DNA from: Anniella stebbinsi
Taxonomy: Eukaryota > Chordata > Lepidosauria > Squamata > Anniellidae
NCBI GenBank assembly: GCA_029215795.1
Contig: JARDYH010000003.1
Coordinates: 90,676,609 to 90,740,608, forward strand
DNA: 64,000 nucleotides
Direction: 5' to 3'
Part shown: piece by piece, positions 35,752 through 48,597 of the stretch
Layout: every line of letters begins with the position of its first letter
Position numbering within the stretch: position 1 is the stretch's first letter
Notes under the pieces: generated by a model
Databases searched by the model: none
Seen by the model: the letters and a program-made list of their open reading frames with translations, nothing else
Told to the model about the DNA's origin: nothing
Program-made: the position numbers and the translations under genes

Positions 35752-36089
35752 AGGGGTGCAGAACCTCAGGCCCAGAGGCCAAATCCAGCCCACCTGGAGG
35801 TCCAAATCCAGCGTTCAGGAATTCCCCAGAATGCCACACATTTTCCTCTAGCCTCACCCCCTTTCCCCAACCAACCATTTATTCAGTGGTCTACAGGCTT
35901 TTGCACAGCTTTTGCCCATTAAAAAAGGGTGAAATGCCTCTCCTTAGTTAGTAACAGTAAGAACGTTACAACAAAATATGCTGCCATTTCGGCCATGCCC
36001 CTTTGGCTCTGCCCGCCACTGGAATGCGCCCGCCCTAGAGGTTCACCGAAATGGAATTTGGCCCTTGGTGTGAGATTCTGCACCCCTAA
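35752..36089. mobile_element. hAT-like MITE with 8-bp target duplication
   Basis: Terminal inverted repeats AGGGGTGCAGAA (35752) and TTCTGCACCCCT (ending 36087), with exact 8-bp flanking copies TGTAGAGG at 35744-35751 and 36090-36097. Inside are CCCAGAGGCCAAATCCAGCC and AAATGGAATTTGGCCCTTGG, partly inverted. No transposase. Confidence 0.82.
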
Positions 36090-37014
36090 TGTAGAGGGAG
36101 GTCTCCTTTGTATGGAACAGCACCCAACTCAATCTTTTCAGCCCCCACCTGCAGCTGAAATGATGTGACCCAGAAACAGGTTCACCTCCTCACCTGCTGT
36201 TTGTGAGAACTGAGCCTGAAGAAGTGCAACTAATCAAAATGTCATTCAAGCCTTCAAATGTCAAAGAGAGAAAGAGAAGGATACCATATGTTGTTTATGC
36301 CTCCTTTTGAATCCTGAAGCAAAATTAAACCCTTGAGATGCCAAGCTACTGAACCAAGGATTAATGAGACAGTGAACTTTACTTAATAACAAGAGGAGGA
36401 GGACAGAAAAATAGCAAGGCATCTAGCAATACTAGTGCTTCTGGACGCAGCTATAGCTCAAGACTCTACCTGATATATATTTGTTTTCTCCTTAAGGCAA
36501 CCACAATATAGAAAGTAATTTACCAGACACTTCACCTAGTAATTTTTGCAAAGGTAATTTCAACAATGAGCACAACTGCTTTAATAGAAAAGACCTAGGC
36601 CTAATGAGTAATTACCCAAAGGAGACATTACAGAGGTGCAAAGGGGGGGAAGGGGAGGGGGAGCTTGCTAAAACAGAAAAAAGGTATGAAAGAAATTGGA
36701 TTATTCTTCCATTCCCTCTATTATGTCACAATATTTTATCATATGGTACGAGAGGCATAAAATTGGGCTGTCACGTGATTAAATGATTAGCAGATGAACC
36801 ATGAATTTTATATTACTAAATCTGCATATGAACAGAACCATTTTTATCTAGCTGAACTAATGAAGGAAAATTGAACAGTTCTTTTAATAGGTTTCTTTTT
36901 CCTTTTAAAGATTTTCGGTCCTAGTAGCTCAGTCCATAAGCAAAGATTGGTCCTCCAATGAATGGTCGGCAGCCATCATTTTAATTTCCCACAATGCCCT
37001 GGATCAACACTACA

Positions 37015-37112
37015 TGTTTTAATCAGTTTTATGTATTTTATCATGTTGTTGTTCCCCGCCTCGATCCAGATGGAGAGGCGGGTAAGAAATAAATTGTTAT
37101 TATTATTATTAA
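37015..37112 (+). mobile_element. Group A LINE 3' end, short
   Basis: TTTTAATCAGTTTTATG, TTGTTCCCCGCCTCGATCC, GGAGAGGCGGGTAAGAAATA, (ATT)n. Only the last 100 bp survive. Confidence 0.8.
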
Positions 37113-38251
37113 GAACATTTTAGCAAGTTGAAAACATCTTCCCCCCCCCCTCTTACTTATGGAGGTGTAAGCCATCTTTTTACTCACCATGTCTTAATGA
37201 AAGTTTGATAGAGCTTCCTGGGGACAAATTGAGTTTCCTCAGGAACCAAATGCATCCCACAGGCCACTAACCACCCTTCATTGAACTAAAGAAATTCTAC
37301 TTTTAAAACATACAGCCATAGAACAGATGTTGCATACAAGTAAGATTTGGGAAAGGACCTAGATGAGCAGATGAATGGTACTACTTGGCCCAAAGCAAAG
37401 CAAAAGTCTCAGTATGTTCACACTTAAAATGAAGCCAATCTAAGGCCCTTCGCTGCTGGTATACGGCCAGCTGACCCTATGTCATTAAGCTACATGGCCC
37501 CAAATGCTGGAAAGGATTTGAGTGCCTTGGCCATTTCTATCACTTAATCATCCTTAATGCAAAAGTGGCCCTTAATCAAAGAATTCTCAAATAAAATTAA
37601 ACAGCGAATTGAGATGATTAATTAAATAGTTCACTAAGGGTCTAAGTCTTAAACCAACAGCAGCCATCCTTTTTTTGCCAAGCATGCCACCATTCAAGTC
37701 CAAAGTAATACCACTCTAGGACATTCAAATGGATATCCCCATATTATATATAGGGATGACAGGGGCCAAGCAATGGCATCGTTATAGCTTAGATGACGCA
37801 GTGATTAAGAACATGAGCTACGGCCAGGAACTGTGCTACTACAACTTTTGAAGAAATATGCTGGGGGTGGGGAAGAGTCCTCACACTTTTTTTAAAAAAG
37901 GATGCTTTTGTATCGTAAGTGACATCACGTATCACAGGCCTACGTTAAACACTCTAAAACTATTTACTACATTAGTCTGACAGAGGCTGGAAAAGCTTTA
38001 AAAGGAAAGTAAGCTAAATGCTGCCAAGGCAGTATTTTTAAAGGAAAGATTTGAAGGGGAGGGGAAGAAAACTCCTCCTAAGACAGAAAAATAAACTGCG
38101 TATGTTCCATGCATAGCCTGCGAAATTTCTGAGCATCACAACTGAATCTGGACTTTCAGGCAACCAAACAAGGAGGAAATGAAACCGATGGAAGAGGACA
38201 ATAAGAACTGGGCTAGATCTATTTGCATTCCTGAACACTTGCTGATTGGGT

Positions 38252-38266
38252 GGGGGGGGGGGGGGG
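38252..38266. repeat. G15 homopolymer
   Basis: Fifteen consecutive G. Confidence 0.95.
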
Positions 38267-39249
38267 ACTCATCTATTCTTGCTCAAAACAAACAATTAAA
38301 AGCAAGAGAAGCAATTTGCATCTCACCTATGAAAAATCCAAGTAGGAAGGAAGTAGAGCTCAAGCTAATCCAACAGTGCTTTCTTTAGTGAAAAAAAAGG
38401 AGCAGGGGAGGAAAAGGCAAAGCAGATGTATTGAAATATTGTGTACAGTGTCACAGCTAAGAGCGTGCATGCTGCCATTCCATGGGATTGGTACTAGAAG
38501 CAAGGTTCAATTTTCTTGAGAATTTCACGTTAGTTTGTCTTTTCTTCTTTTAAAGCGGATTTATTTCCCTAATGGCTGTGCATTTATCTTGAAAGTGAAG
38601 ACAACAGCTTCTGAAAACACAGAAGGGGTGGGGGCGGGGGGGGGTAGGATTTCAGGACATTGGGAGCGAAGCTTAAGTATCCTATATAGTTCCGTGCCAT
38701 GCCATTTACCTTGACAAGTAAAGTACAATACATTGTGGAAAAAATAGTTAAAACTGCAGAAGTTATGGAAAGAAACATCGAATAAATTTTCTTAGGAAGA
38801 TGCACTAAAAGTCAGAAGTGCAAGCTTCTGCTAAGAGGCAATTCAGGTACCTAGGAGAAGTAAGGAGGGATTGGAAATACGGGTGGCTCATCTCCCAGAC
38901 ACTGTAGACAACAGAAAGCCCAAGAAAGATCCAAATCTCCTCTCCGTAATAAATGTAAGCAAGTTATTCTCCTTAAATTCCATAGTATTTTTCACTCCAT
39001 CTTTTGCCTCTAGATATGCAGCCTACTGTACTGATTAGAAGAAGCTGGTTGACAACTGTCCTCTTGTCCCCAAGAGGGACATACACTAGACTTACATGAG
39101 AAGAGTTCACACTTCCCTCAGTGTGACTTGACAACCCTGTATCTGAACAAGCATGCCTGATCAAACAGCAGCTGGAGAGAACAGCAATGACAGAAAGGGA
39201 ATGGACTTAATCCTAAAAAAAACCAGAAAATATTTTGCAGTTTTTGAAA

Positions 39250-39515
39250 ACGATGGAATTCCCTGCCTCTGGAGGTCAGGCAAGTGTCAACTTTGTATTA
39301 CTTCCAGCATCTCCTGAAAACGTTGATGTTCCAGGAAGCCTTCCTTTAATAACCAGCCACGGTTTTATTTGCACTTTATTTCTTTTAAAAATGTACTTTT
39401 AATGTGTTTTTATTCCTTTTATTCTATTTGTCCAGCACTCTGAAATTCTTGAATGGGGAGCAGTATGTAAATATTGTAAAAATAAATAAATCAATAAACA
39501 AATAAATAAATAAAA
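39250..39515 (+). mobile_element. CR1/L2-group LINE 3' end, group C
   Basis: 39254-39349 reads WNSLPLEVRQVSTLYYFQHL then LKTLMFQEAFL and stop, the same C-terminal motif as groups A and B but a separate lineage. 3'UTR with GAATGGGGAGCAGTATGTAA and an (AAATA)n tail to about 39515. Confidence 0.75.
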
Positions 39516-39814
39516 CAAGTAACACCAGACTGATATGAGCGCTCTATTAAAATCTGTGATTATGAAAAATTTATTCACGACTCAATATTCTCCTTCTCTC
39601 AAACCAAATCAACAGGTGAAGAATTTCACTTCTGTACAATTCCTGATTCTCCTCCTATAAATGTTCCTACTAAACTTAATTCAACTGGCCCTAATTCTTG
39701 ACCCACATTATCCACTAAAGACTGGTTCTCTTCCAATCATATTTATTCATTATTCTGGACTACTTTTCATCTCCTATTCACTAATGCTTACTCTTGTGCT
39801 CTTCACACTTAAGG

Positions 39815-40134
39815 TAGGCTGACCATATGAAAAGGAGGACAGGGCTCATGTAACTTTAACAGTTGTAGAAAAAAGGGAATTTCAGCCGGTTTCATTTGTA
39901 TGCAATTAACTCCTGGTGAAATTCCCTCTTCATCACAACAGTTAAAGTTGCAGTCATTATACTAGAGTGACCATATACAAAAGAAGGCAGGGCCCCTGCA
40001 ACTCTAACTGTTGTGATGAAGAGAGAATTTCACCAGGAACTAATTGCATACGAATAGCACCAGCTGAAATTCCCTTTTCTCTACAACTGTTAAAGTTACA
40101 TGAGCCCTGTCCTCCTTTTCATATGGTCAGCCTA
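39815..40134. mobile_element. 320-bp palindromic DNA transposon
   Basis: Ends TAGGCTGACCATATGAAAAG and its exact inverse, inverted match continuing for about 58 bp (GGAGGACAGGGCTCATG, CTTTAACAGTTGTAGA). Exact 7-bp target duplications CTTAAGG at 39808-39814 and 40135-40141. Inside, 39963 onward (TAGAGTGACCATATAC) repeats the left end in direct orientation, so three end-like sequences are present. No transposase. Confidence 0.88.
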
Positions 40135-42296
40135 CTTAAGGTGCTTTAGTTTAGGGAGTTTGTTCCTTTTAGGAAATTGGTGTTCATAGAGACTGGATAG
40201 TCTTTTATGTGTGGGGGGGTGTCTTTTAATACTAGGAAGTGGCCAACCTTGATGTCTCCTATCTACAATATGAAGCAGAATAGTCCAGGTACAGTTTTGC
40301 CAAGTGATGAAATATTTGTTCAGATAGGACCTCTGTACAGAGTACCTCTCGACCATAATATACACATTCAAGTGTATATTGAATGTGCTACTGATCCAGA
40401 CAGTCTAGCTGAAACAGCGTGAGTGGCATAGTCAAAACACTATGCCAAAACACTAGCGATCACTCCAGTCTGAACCCTCATAACATGAAATAAATGCCCT
40501 ATCAGATACTTTTGGACATCCTTCCTGGCTAAGCATCTCTATCAGTGCAGAAATTGATGTTCAGAAACCATCTTATGCTCTTTCCTTTCTAATCTCATTT
40601 ACCTGGAATCATGGCTCCTCCATGTTCTACTCTCACATTCACTACGAACAGGATGGTATCGTGCATAGTTACTCCATGAACAGAAGAAACTTCCACTCAT
40701 AGAAGAAGAGTTGTATTCACCAAAAAGCCCCTTCCATGAGTCCTACTCTTTCTATTCACAGAGCAACTATATTAGATCCCCCCATTGTTCTCTCCATGAT
40801 CAATAAAGTATTCACCGAAAGAGCAAAGAGAGGGAAAACACACCCTTTTACTACTTCTTAGCCACAGTGACAAAAAGCCCTAAAGGGTGGTTAAATATTT
40901 TAAGAAGTAATTTATAATAATCTCAAGTAATACATGGTTTGACCTAAAACCTTATTTTACAAAATATTAAATTTATCTGTTTTTTCCCATTCTGAAAGCA
41001 AAATAAGTACCATCCGAATTGTAACATATCAAAAATAGATGTAAGTTAACTCTGTGAAAGCTCTCGGACAGTTAAAACAAAGCTGGTATTTGTCAAACCT
41101 TTTGAATCTATTTCTGTCACTTCTGCACAAGTCTCACAATATGGGTAAAATACTTGAGATATTTGAAATTTTGTTGCTCAGTTATCCAGCATGGTTTATA
41201 TTATATATGCACTGAAAAATCAATATATCCATTTTCCTGAGAGATTCCATTTGGATCAGCTCATTTGGAAGGGCTTTGTAGAACAATCAAAGCATTCATT
41301 TATGGATCTCCACTGCTAATATAAGCAAGGAAATGCCAGACATTCCCCTAGCACAGTATTGACATAGCCACGAGACTATGATAGAAAGGAGAAACTTATA
41401 TGAGCATCCTTAAAACAGCTCTGACACACACAAACACACACAAACACAAAAGCCAACACAAAAAGCCATTGATTACCAAACAAATCTCCCAAGTAACCAA
41501 ACGCCACCATTTTTACTATGCACTTTGACAAAACTTAAAACTAATGCTGCAACCGAAGTATAGACAATAACTCGTCTAACTATGGATAGAAAGTCTATGG
41601 AATGTACTATGGATGGAATGTACTATGGATTAAGCACCACACACACAGTACGAAATTTTCAAAAATACCAGGACAGCTTTATAAAGTGCCCAAAAACTTC
41701 CCTTTGCCCACACAGGCTTATATTAGCTATTTGTTGCTTGAAAGAAAACAGAAGAGCACCATGCCATATTTTAAGTAGACGCGGAGAGATTCTGTTTTTG
41801 TCAAAATACAACAGCAAACCAGCCCAAGCCCAAAGCAGCTCACGGTCTTTTTTGTAATGCAGGGTTAGAGCAGTTTTTCTTGCTTGGCAGTTTTTAAAAC
41901 AGCCTGATCCTCCTGTTTTGCCAGAATTCCCTGCAGCCAATCTTCCCACACTCACATAATCTGGGCTCAAGAGGGAAGGTTTACACCCAATCTCCTTGGC
42001 TTTGCAGAGATTTCTCCCAGCAGAAGGCTATGCTGTCTCTTGGGGAGAGAATTACTACTGTCCAGCACAGCCTCTTTTGTCCTTTTCTTCTGAAAGGCTG
42101 CCATCAATGGGGCCAAAGCCATTATTGCAAGACGCACAACCACAAAGGATCAACTACCAGTGTTTCTATAATAACACTGGAAGAAATTTCCAAGTGTCCT
42201 CCTCTTCATCATTGCTGGAAACCCTGATGGAAACATCTTATTCCTCACATTTATGAATATGTATTAACAGAAGGCTCGAGTTTAGGTCTGGACGTC

Positions 42297-43045
42297 AAAA
42301 CCATGGTTCAGAGGAGGATTACAGACCTCTTCCTATAAATACTGCAGAAGTTCTGAATGAAGTGTCTTTTGGAACAGGAGTGAACAGAAAGTGGCCCGTG
42401 GAGCGGAGAGCTCCCAGCTGAGTACCCTACCTCAGCAAACGCCAGATTCCCAGAGCTTCTGTTTGGGAACACGCAGCCCCACCAATCAACTTTCCTAGAT
42501 GAGCTCTTCTGAGAATGAGCGGAAAGGAAATGGGGGAAGACCCCACAACCTGGGTCTAACACCTGTAAGGTGGCCACATGTACGCAAACGTCTACAAGGT
42601 GGTAGTGGCGTCTTCTCTTCTCTTTCTGCCCCAAGGATGTTTTTTAGCTAAGCCTGCTCTCTCGCCAATCCATGTTGTGCACACCTCTTCAGCAGACAGC
42701 AACTCTCTCATCCTTTCCACACCTCTTTACCAGCTGCTTCTGGTGTTCTCCCCCTCCTTGTTTCTTCAGCAGTGTCCTTCTTTTTCCCTACCCAGCACGC
42801 TGTCCTTGCCTCTTCAATTACATCCCTCTCCTGCATGTCAAACGCTTTCCCTTTCCCCCCAGTAGTACCCACAGCCTCCGTGGTTGCAGAGGGCAAGGAC
42901 TGCCTGGTCCATTCGTATTTTGGGAAGGATACTGCGTGCCACAAAATGCATGGATAATTTTGCTGGCCTAAAAGCCGAATCCGATCTGTCAAAGAGCTGC
43001 CTGCGGCTCCCAAGCCACCGTTTGCTCTAAATGAACCATGATTTT
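42297..43045. repeat. Possible TIR-bounded element
   Basis: AAAACCATGGTTCA at 42297-42310 and the inverse of AAAATCATGGTTCA near 43032-43045 (one mismatch). The inside is pyrimidine-rich with no transposase. The ends could be chance. Confidence 0.25.
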
Positions 43046-44374
43046 TTTTCCAAATTAACAGGATTAAATGCATGTAGCTTGAGAAATTGTTATGAAACCA
43101 TAACCACGCTACAGATATGTAAGCTCAATAGCCTGTGATAGGAGTAAAAGAAGGCAAGATTAGTTTTATCTCCCGAAGAAGAGGAAGGAGGCTCTATTTC
43201 CGACCTGCAACTAAAACTCCTTATCTTATTAAGATACGGGTTCACCTGGTTGGAAAAGGGACATCTTTGTACTACAAAGAAAAGAAACCTTTAATTGGAT
43301 TATCAAGATCCGCTAAATTAAAAAAAACTGCCCAACTATCAAACACCTAATGCCTAAACATAGCTCACATCTACATTACAGAATTAAACTAGTTTAATAA
43401 ATATTCATCCCATCTCACAGGGAACCTTGGGCACTGAATCTCTATGAGGGGATTTTTAACCGACAACAGTCAGTAACCACTAAACTACAATTCCTATGAC
43501 TCATGGAGGGAAGTCATCACAGTTAAAGCAGTATGCAACCAAAATAAAATAGTGTCATAATATTGCAGATATGCCTTCGGATTACAAAGGTGACACTTGG
43601 TCTGTTTTCCAATTTCATAGAGGATACTTCTCACAAACATTCCCATCACGGAGACAATTTCCACATGAAAAAAGCATACACTGTCACACGTGAAGTACAG
43701 CATGGTTATCACACAAGTTGAAGATTCAGTGCACCAGATATTATGCCGCTTTGTGTAAAGTATTTGATGAAGAGTAGGAGAAATGTTGTGCGAATAGAAT
43801 GTCTTTGAAGTTACTAAAATAACACAAACACTGTCCCAATGGTAGGCTAGACTCATCAGATTTTCCATTCATAGAAAACAGTCATCCACAAGGCCATGTA
43901 AGCACTTAAGAGCATGAGAATTGCCTTTGCTGGATCAAATCGGAAGTCCTGCTAGATGCATCTGGGAAGCTCACAAGGAAGTCAGGATAATGATCTTTTT
44001 CTCCCTTATAAATCCCACTAAAATTCTATCTTCAGAGGAAAGATTGTTTAAGATTCATATTAGAAATAGAGTAATTGTTTTCAGTAATGTTTTATATTTA
44101 GTTCTTAAATGCTCTGCATTCGGTTTCCATGGATAAAATTATAACACTGGGGTGTGCTTTCAATTCGCCCCTACTCAGATATCAGGGTGGTGGCAGGGAG
44201 GCAGCATCTAAAGATACTGTTCTTAGGTTTATAGAAGAAAGTGAAAATGGTGTTCATAACTCCGGGGGATGACACCCTAGTTGTGTCAAAGGCATATTAG
44301 GCTGTTTCATTCCATAATGGTTCTTTCCTTGGTCTAGCCAAATATCTTATGCTATCAAGCAGTATAAGCATAGT

Positions 44375-44412
44375 TTAAATAAATAAATAAAATAAAATAA
44401 ATAAATAAATAT
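44375..44412. repeat. (AAATA)n low-complexity run
   Basis: Imperfect AATAAATAAAATAAAATAAA run, possibly a decayed LINE tail. Confidence 0.75.
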
Positions 44413-44472
44413 CTCCTCATAGAGCAAAGAACCTATAATTAGCTGCCTTTTAAAAAATCTGAAACAATTAAG

Positions 44473-44532
44473 GGGGCAATCCTATGTATGTTTAGACAGA
44501 AAGAAGTCCTACAACCCCCAGCCAGCATGGTA
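44473..44532. repeat. Half-copy of the CACAATCCTATGCATG MITE
   Basis: GGGCAATCCTATGTATGTTT, AGACAGAAAGAAGTCCTACA, CCCCCAGCCAGCATGG; same words as 9936-10000. Confidence 0.6.
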
Positions 44533-45157
44533 TTAGGAGAAGAACAGTGGAGCACAATAGGATAATTTCAAGGCTGTGTGTACTGAGTGTTTAAAAATAT
44601 CAAATTAAAATTCTGAACATATGGAGTTCAGAGACCGGTACTGACTATTCCAACTAACAATTGCTTTCCAGGGTCTCAGGCAGGGGTCTTTCCCAGCCCT
44701 GATGCCCCAGTCCCTTTTTAAATGGAAATACTAGTGGACTAGATGGAGAATGGGGCAATGAATTTCATGCAGCTTGAGGTCCGTTGTTCACAGGGTACAC
44801 TGGTAGGTAGCCTAAAGGAAACCCAAGTTGCAATGGACAGAAAAGTAGTGAGGAGAAGGAGAACTAGCGGCCCACCATGCGGAGTCATTGCAGGAGCATC
44901 AACAACACCACAGCACCAAACAGGACTCAGCCAATATAAAATTTTAGCATACTGTATTGAGAAGAGAATGGGAGCCAGCAGTTGTCATATATTGAATCAA
45001 AGTTACTTATTTTTATAAAGCTGTTTAAACCTAGAATGTGTGTTTGGGTTTTAAATTCTCATCTCAGATGACCACACCATCAACCATGGCTTGTGCTTGC
45101 CATACTAGCTATGGGGAAAAATGAGGTACTGAAGTCCCATCTCTGACTGCTGGAAAT

Positions 45158-45245
45158 CATAGAATAGTAGAGTTGGAAGGGGCTTATAAGGCCATAGAAT
45201 CCGACCCCCTGCTGAAATCTACATCAGCCACCTCTTATGCACGTT
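45158..45245 (-). mobile_element. CR1 LINE 3' end
   Basis: AATCATAGAATAGTAGAGTT, GGAAGGGGCTTATAAGGCC, GACCCCCTGCTGAAA is the reversed CR1 3' terminus with its ATTCTATGATT tail. Short. Confidence 0.8.
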
Positions 45246-46029
45246 TTGAGTACAAATTGGGTAGAAAATGTAGCTAAAGAGTTCAAGCATGACTGTTTAT
45301 ATATAATTAAGAGGTTGTGCAGACATAATCTCTGATGAAAGATCAATGGTGGGCCTCAGACTCACGCACTAACTTACCCCTTCTTCATCGTGATAGGAGG
45401 AGCCCATGTTTGCTTGTTTGGTCACAGGCTCTTTTCTCACCCTATGAGATTAAATCTCATAGGCACCTACCTGAGAACCTTTCCCAATCTTTTCCTTTAT
45501 ATATACTATCTGAACAAAGCCAAAGTTTCATTCATTGTTCCTCCACAAATAGATCTTAGGCACGCAGCAAGCACAACATTCAACTTTCACTATTCAGCTT
45601 ACACACCAAGATATCTTTAAATTGGGCAGCTCTGCATTCCTTGAACTCAAATTAAAGGAATTTACTGAAGTTCAAGGGGAATAAAAGTTCTTGCAGAAAG
45701 ACTGGGCATTTTTAGGAGCTGTTCACAATGCAGATGCCCAAGAAAACAATATAGTTCAGCAGTGAGCAGAACTCAAGACTTGTTGGATCTACTTTGTTTT
45801 TTCTAGAACCCAAAGATCCACCAACCTGGCCCAGGTGAAAAAGACACATGCCTAGAATTAACTAACAGGGTGACATGAATTTGTTTTCAGTACTAGAACT
45901 AAACTGAGCTCCCAATTAGACAGATGTCAACTCCAGGTTACCCCAAGTGTTTTCATTTCAGCAACTTTACGGGGGGAAAGGCACTCTGTTGTTGCTACTG
46001 TTAAGATGTTTGGGAGTCAGAAACCCTTC

Positions 46030-46350
46030 TTGAACTACTGCAAATTGTGGCGTGTGCCAGCCACCATTTAAGCCACCGCATGTGCTGGCCGACATTAGCC
46101 TAACTACCCGCCCAGGTGTGGCATGTCATGTCATCTGAACCTGAGCAGCATGGTTTGTTTGAGGGGGAAACAACCCTCAAATAACCTACGGCCTGTTGTT
46201 GAGTTGAGGGTTATTTTCCACTCCAATAAGCCATGCCGCCCAGCTTCGCAATGCAACAAGCTGTGCCCAGGTGGGTAATTAGGAAAATGGCAGACAGCAC
46301 ACACCATGGCTTAAACAAGGCACCATGACTTGTTTAAGCTGTGGTGATCA
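46030..46350. repeat. Foldback element, about 320 bp
   Basis: Left words GCATGTGCTGGCCGACATTA, CTACCCGCCCAGGTGTGGCA, GAGGGGGAAACAACCCTC match the inverse of the right words TTACCCACCTGGGC (inverse of GCCCAGGTGGGTAA), TGTGCTGTCTGCCATT and GGAAAATAACCCTC. Arms about 150 bp with many differences. Ends in GGTGATCATGCAATCC. Confidence 0.7.
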
Positions 46351-47586
46351 TGCAATCCAGGCAATGAGGGAAATGAATGATACAGTTCCCATTTCAATTC
46401 AGTTCAGCTATAGATACTTCAGGTCCTTTCATCTATAAGATGGAATGGTACTAACTGGGATTTCTGAACGGATAAATAAAATTCAAGTGACTGCCAGTTA
46501 TAAATTTAAATCAAATATAGATTTCCCAATTCTCAAGGTGAGGCGGCACGCAAAGACAGGAGTTTTTCCAAGACATTATCCCCAAAGTGCAAATTACTAT
46601 TTGCTATTACTATTACTAATGTTTCATGGCCTTCTAGCTGAGCCTAAAAAGAGGGGGGGGAGTTTTGACCTTTTCAAAAATATCGTAATAGTACCCAGAA
46701 GAAAATACATCCAAAGGGAATGTTAGGTGTCAGCCTAGTGAATTTTTAAAAGGTCTACTTGTAAGTGGGGAGTCATTTGTTTTGGCAATCCCGAATTGCA
46801 AAGTTCTGCTTCTTGCTGCCATTTCACAAATCAAGAGAACTCAATTTTCAGGGTGCATTTTAATGAGGTATCCCTACATTATTTGACTTGAGGCAAAAAT
46901 CTGCCTCCTCTAATGAGATAATCTTAAGAAGCTTTTGAAGAAAGAACATAACTTAGCATTCTTGACATTTGTCTATGTGCCCTACATCCCTACTTAAATT
47001 TGCTTTTGAAAGAATACGAAGCAGGCTCAAAGATGAAAAACATACGTGGCTATACCCAATTTTCTTAAGCTACGAACACTAAAGATACCCAACAGAAAAC
47101 CTGTCAAAAACCAGTGTGTTAAGCATATAAATACACCGGTGTTTCTATCATTGAAATGTATGTCATCTAGGCAGAAGAGGTAACAAACATAATTCAAACT
47201 AAAATCAGTTTAGCATCCTCTACTCCCCATAAACCTGGAAGATCAGTTCCCACAGAAATGGAATGCTGTGCAGATATTCAGTGGCATTCTGACATTTATG
47301 CTGATATGCAAAAGCTTTTAACAAGCCATTTTTATGCCAGCCAAATAAAAAGCTGCTTAAATACATTTAGGCGAACTACATTGTTGCACACTACCCTCTT
47401 AAATACTGGGTGTTCACACTAACAAATATTCAGACTGAACTGGACTTATCTCAAAACAACTGAAAACTAATCCAGACCCAGGCTTGGCGCAGACATAATG
47501 GTACAGGCATTCTGCCCAATATTGTAAAAATCATTACAAGATCAGGAATAAGCCTATAACCCATAATCCTGATCCTCCTCCCCTCT

Positions 47587-48480
47587 CATTAAGAACATAA
47601 GAGCCACGCTGGATCAGACCAAGGGTCCATCTAGTCCACCACTCTGTTCATTCAGTGGCCAACTAGCTGTTGACCATGGGCCACAAACAGGACACGGAAC
47701 AACAGCACTCTCCCAACCATGTTCCCAAGCAACTGGTGCAAATAGGCTTTCTGCTTCTGATACTGGAGGTAGAACATAGCCATCAGGACTAGTAGACATC
47801 GATAGCTTTCTCCTTCAGGAATTTATCCATCCAAATTTGTGGCCGTCACTACATCTTGTGGTAGTGAATTCCATAGTTTAACTATGTACTGTGTGAAGAT
47901 GTACTTTCTTTTATCTGTCCTGAATCAGCTTCATGGGATGACCCCAGGTTCTAGCATTATGGGAGAGCGAGACAAATGTCTCCCTATTCACATTCTCCTA
48001 TTCACATTTTAAAGTGTTTTATTGGTGCTTTATTGGTATTTTAATGATGTATTGGTTTTAAGTGTTTTAATCAGTTTTGTATCTTGCGTTTGATGCTGTT
48101 CCCCACCTCGATCCGTTGGGAGAGGCGGGTAATAAATAAATATATTATTATTATTATTACCATGCATAATTTTGTACACCTCTATCAGGTCTCCCCTTAG
48201 TCTCCTTTTTTCCAAGCTAAACATTCCCAGCTGTTGTTACTTTCCCTCATAGGGAAGATGCTCCAGCCCCTTGATCATTTTAGTTGCCCTTTTCTGAACT
48301 TTTTCCAGCTCTACAATATCTTTTTTGGTGTGGTGAACAGAACTGTACACAGTATTCTAAGTGTGGTCACACCATAGATCTGTACAAAGGCAGAATGATA
48401 CTGGCAGTTTTATTCTCAATTCCTTTTCTAATAATGCCTAACATGGAGTTTGCCTTCTTTACAGAGCATGGTCAGTAAGA
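47587..48480 (-). mobile_element. CR1/L3-like LINE fragment, interrupted
   Basis: AAGAACATAAGAGCCACGCT, CTGGATCAGACCAAGGGTCC, through TGTGGTAGTGAATTCCATAG, then after the insert at 48005-48162, CACCTCTATCAGGTCTCCCC, GATGCTCCAGCCCCTTGATC, ACTGTACACAGTATTCTAAG. Opposite orientation of the copy at 61140-61760, which matches it end to end. Confidence 0.7.
48005..48162 (+). mobile_element. Group A LINE 3' end inserted in the CR1-like copy
   Basis: TTTTAAAGTGTTTTATTGGT ... CCCCACCTCGATCCG, GAGAGGCGGGTAATAAATAA and (ATT)n tail, splitting the older element. Confidence 0.8.
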
Positions 48481-48597
48481 TCAGTCTACAGTTTGCCCAC
48501 GGTTGTCAACTGTGAACTGGAGCTGGCCATAGTTAGCAAACGCATTGGTACAGACATCCTAACACCTTGTGTTAGCACGGAGGGGAGGAGGGGGGCC

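Noticed and set aside
42708..43073. 121-codon minus-strand frame
   Set aside because: Low-complexity charged tail and no family resemblance; no splice context or start support.
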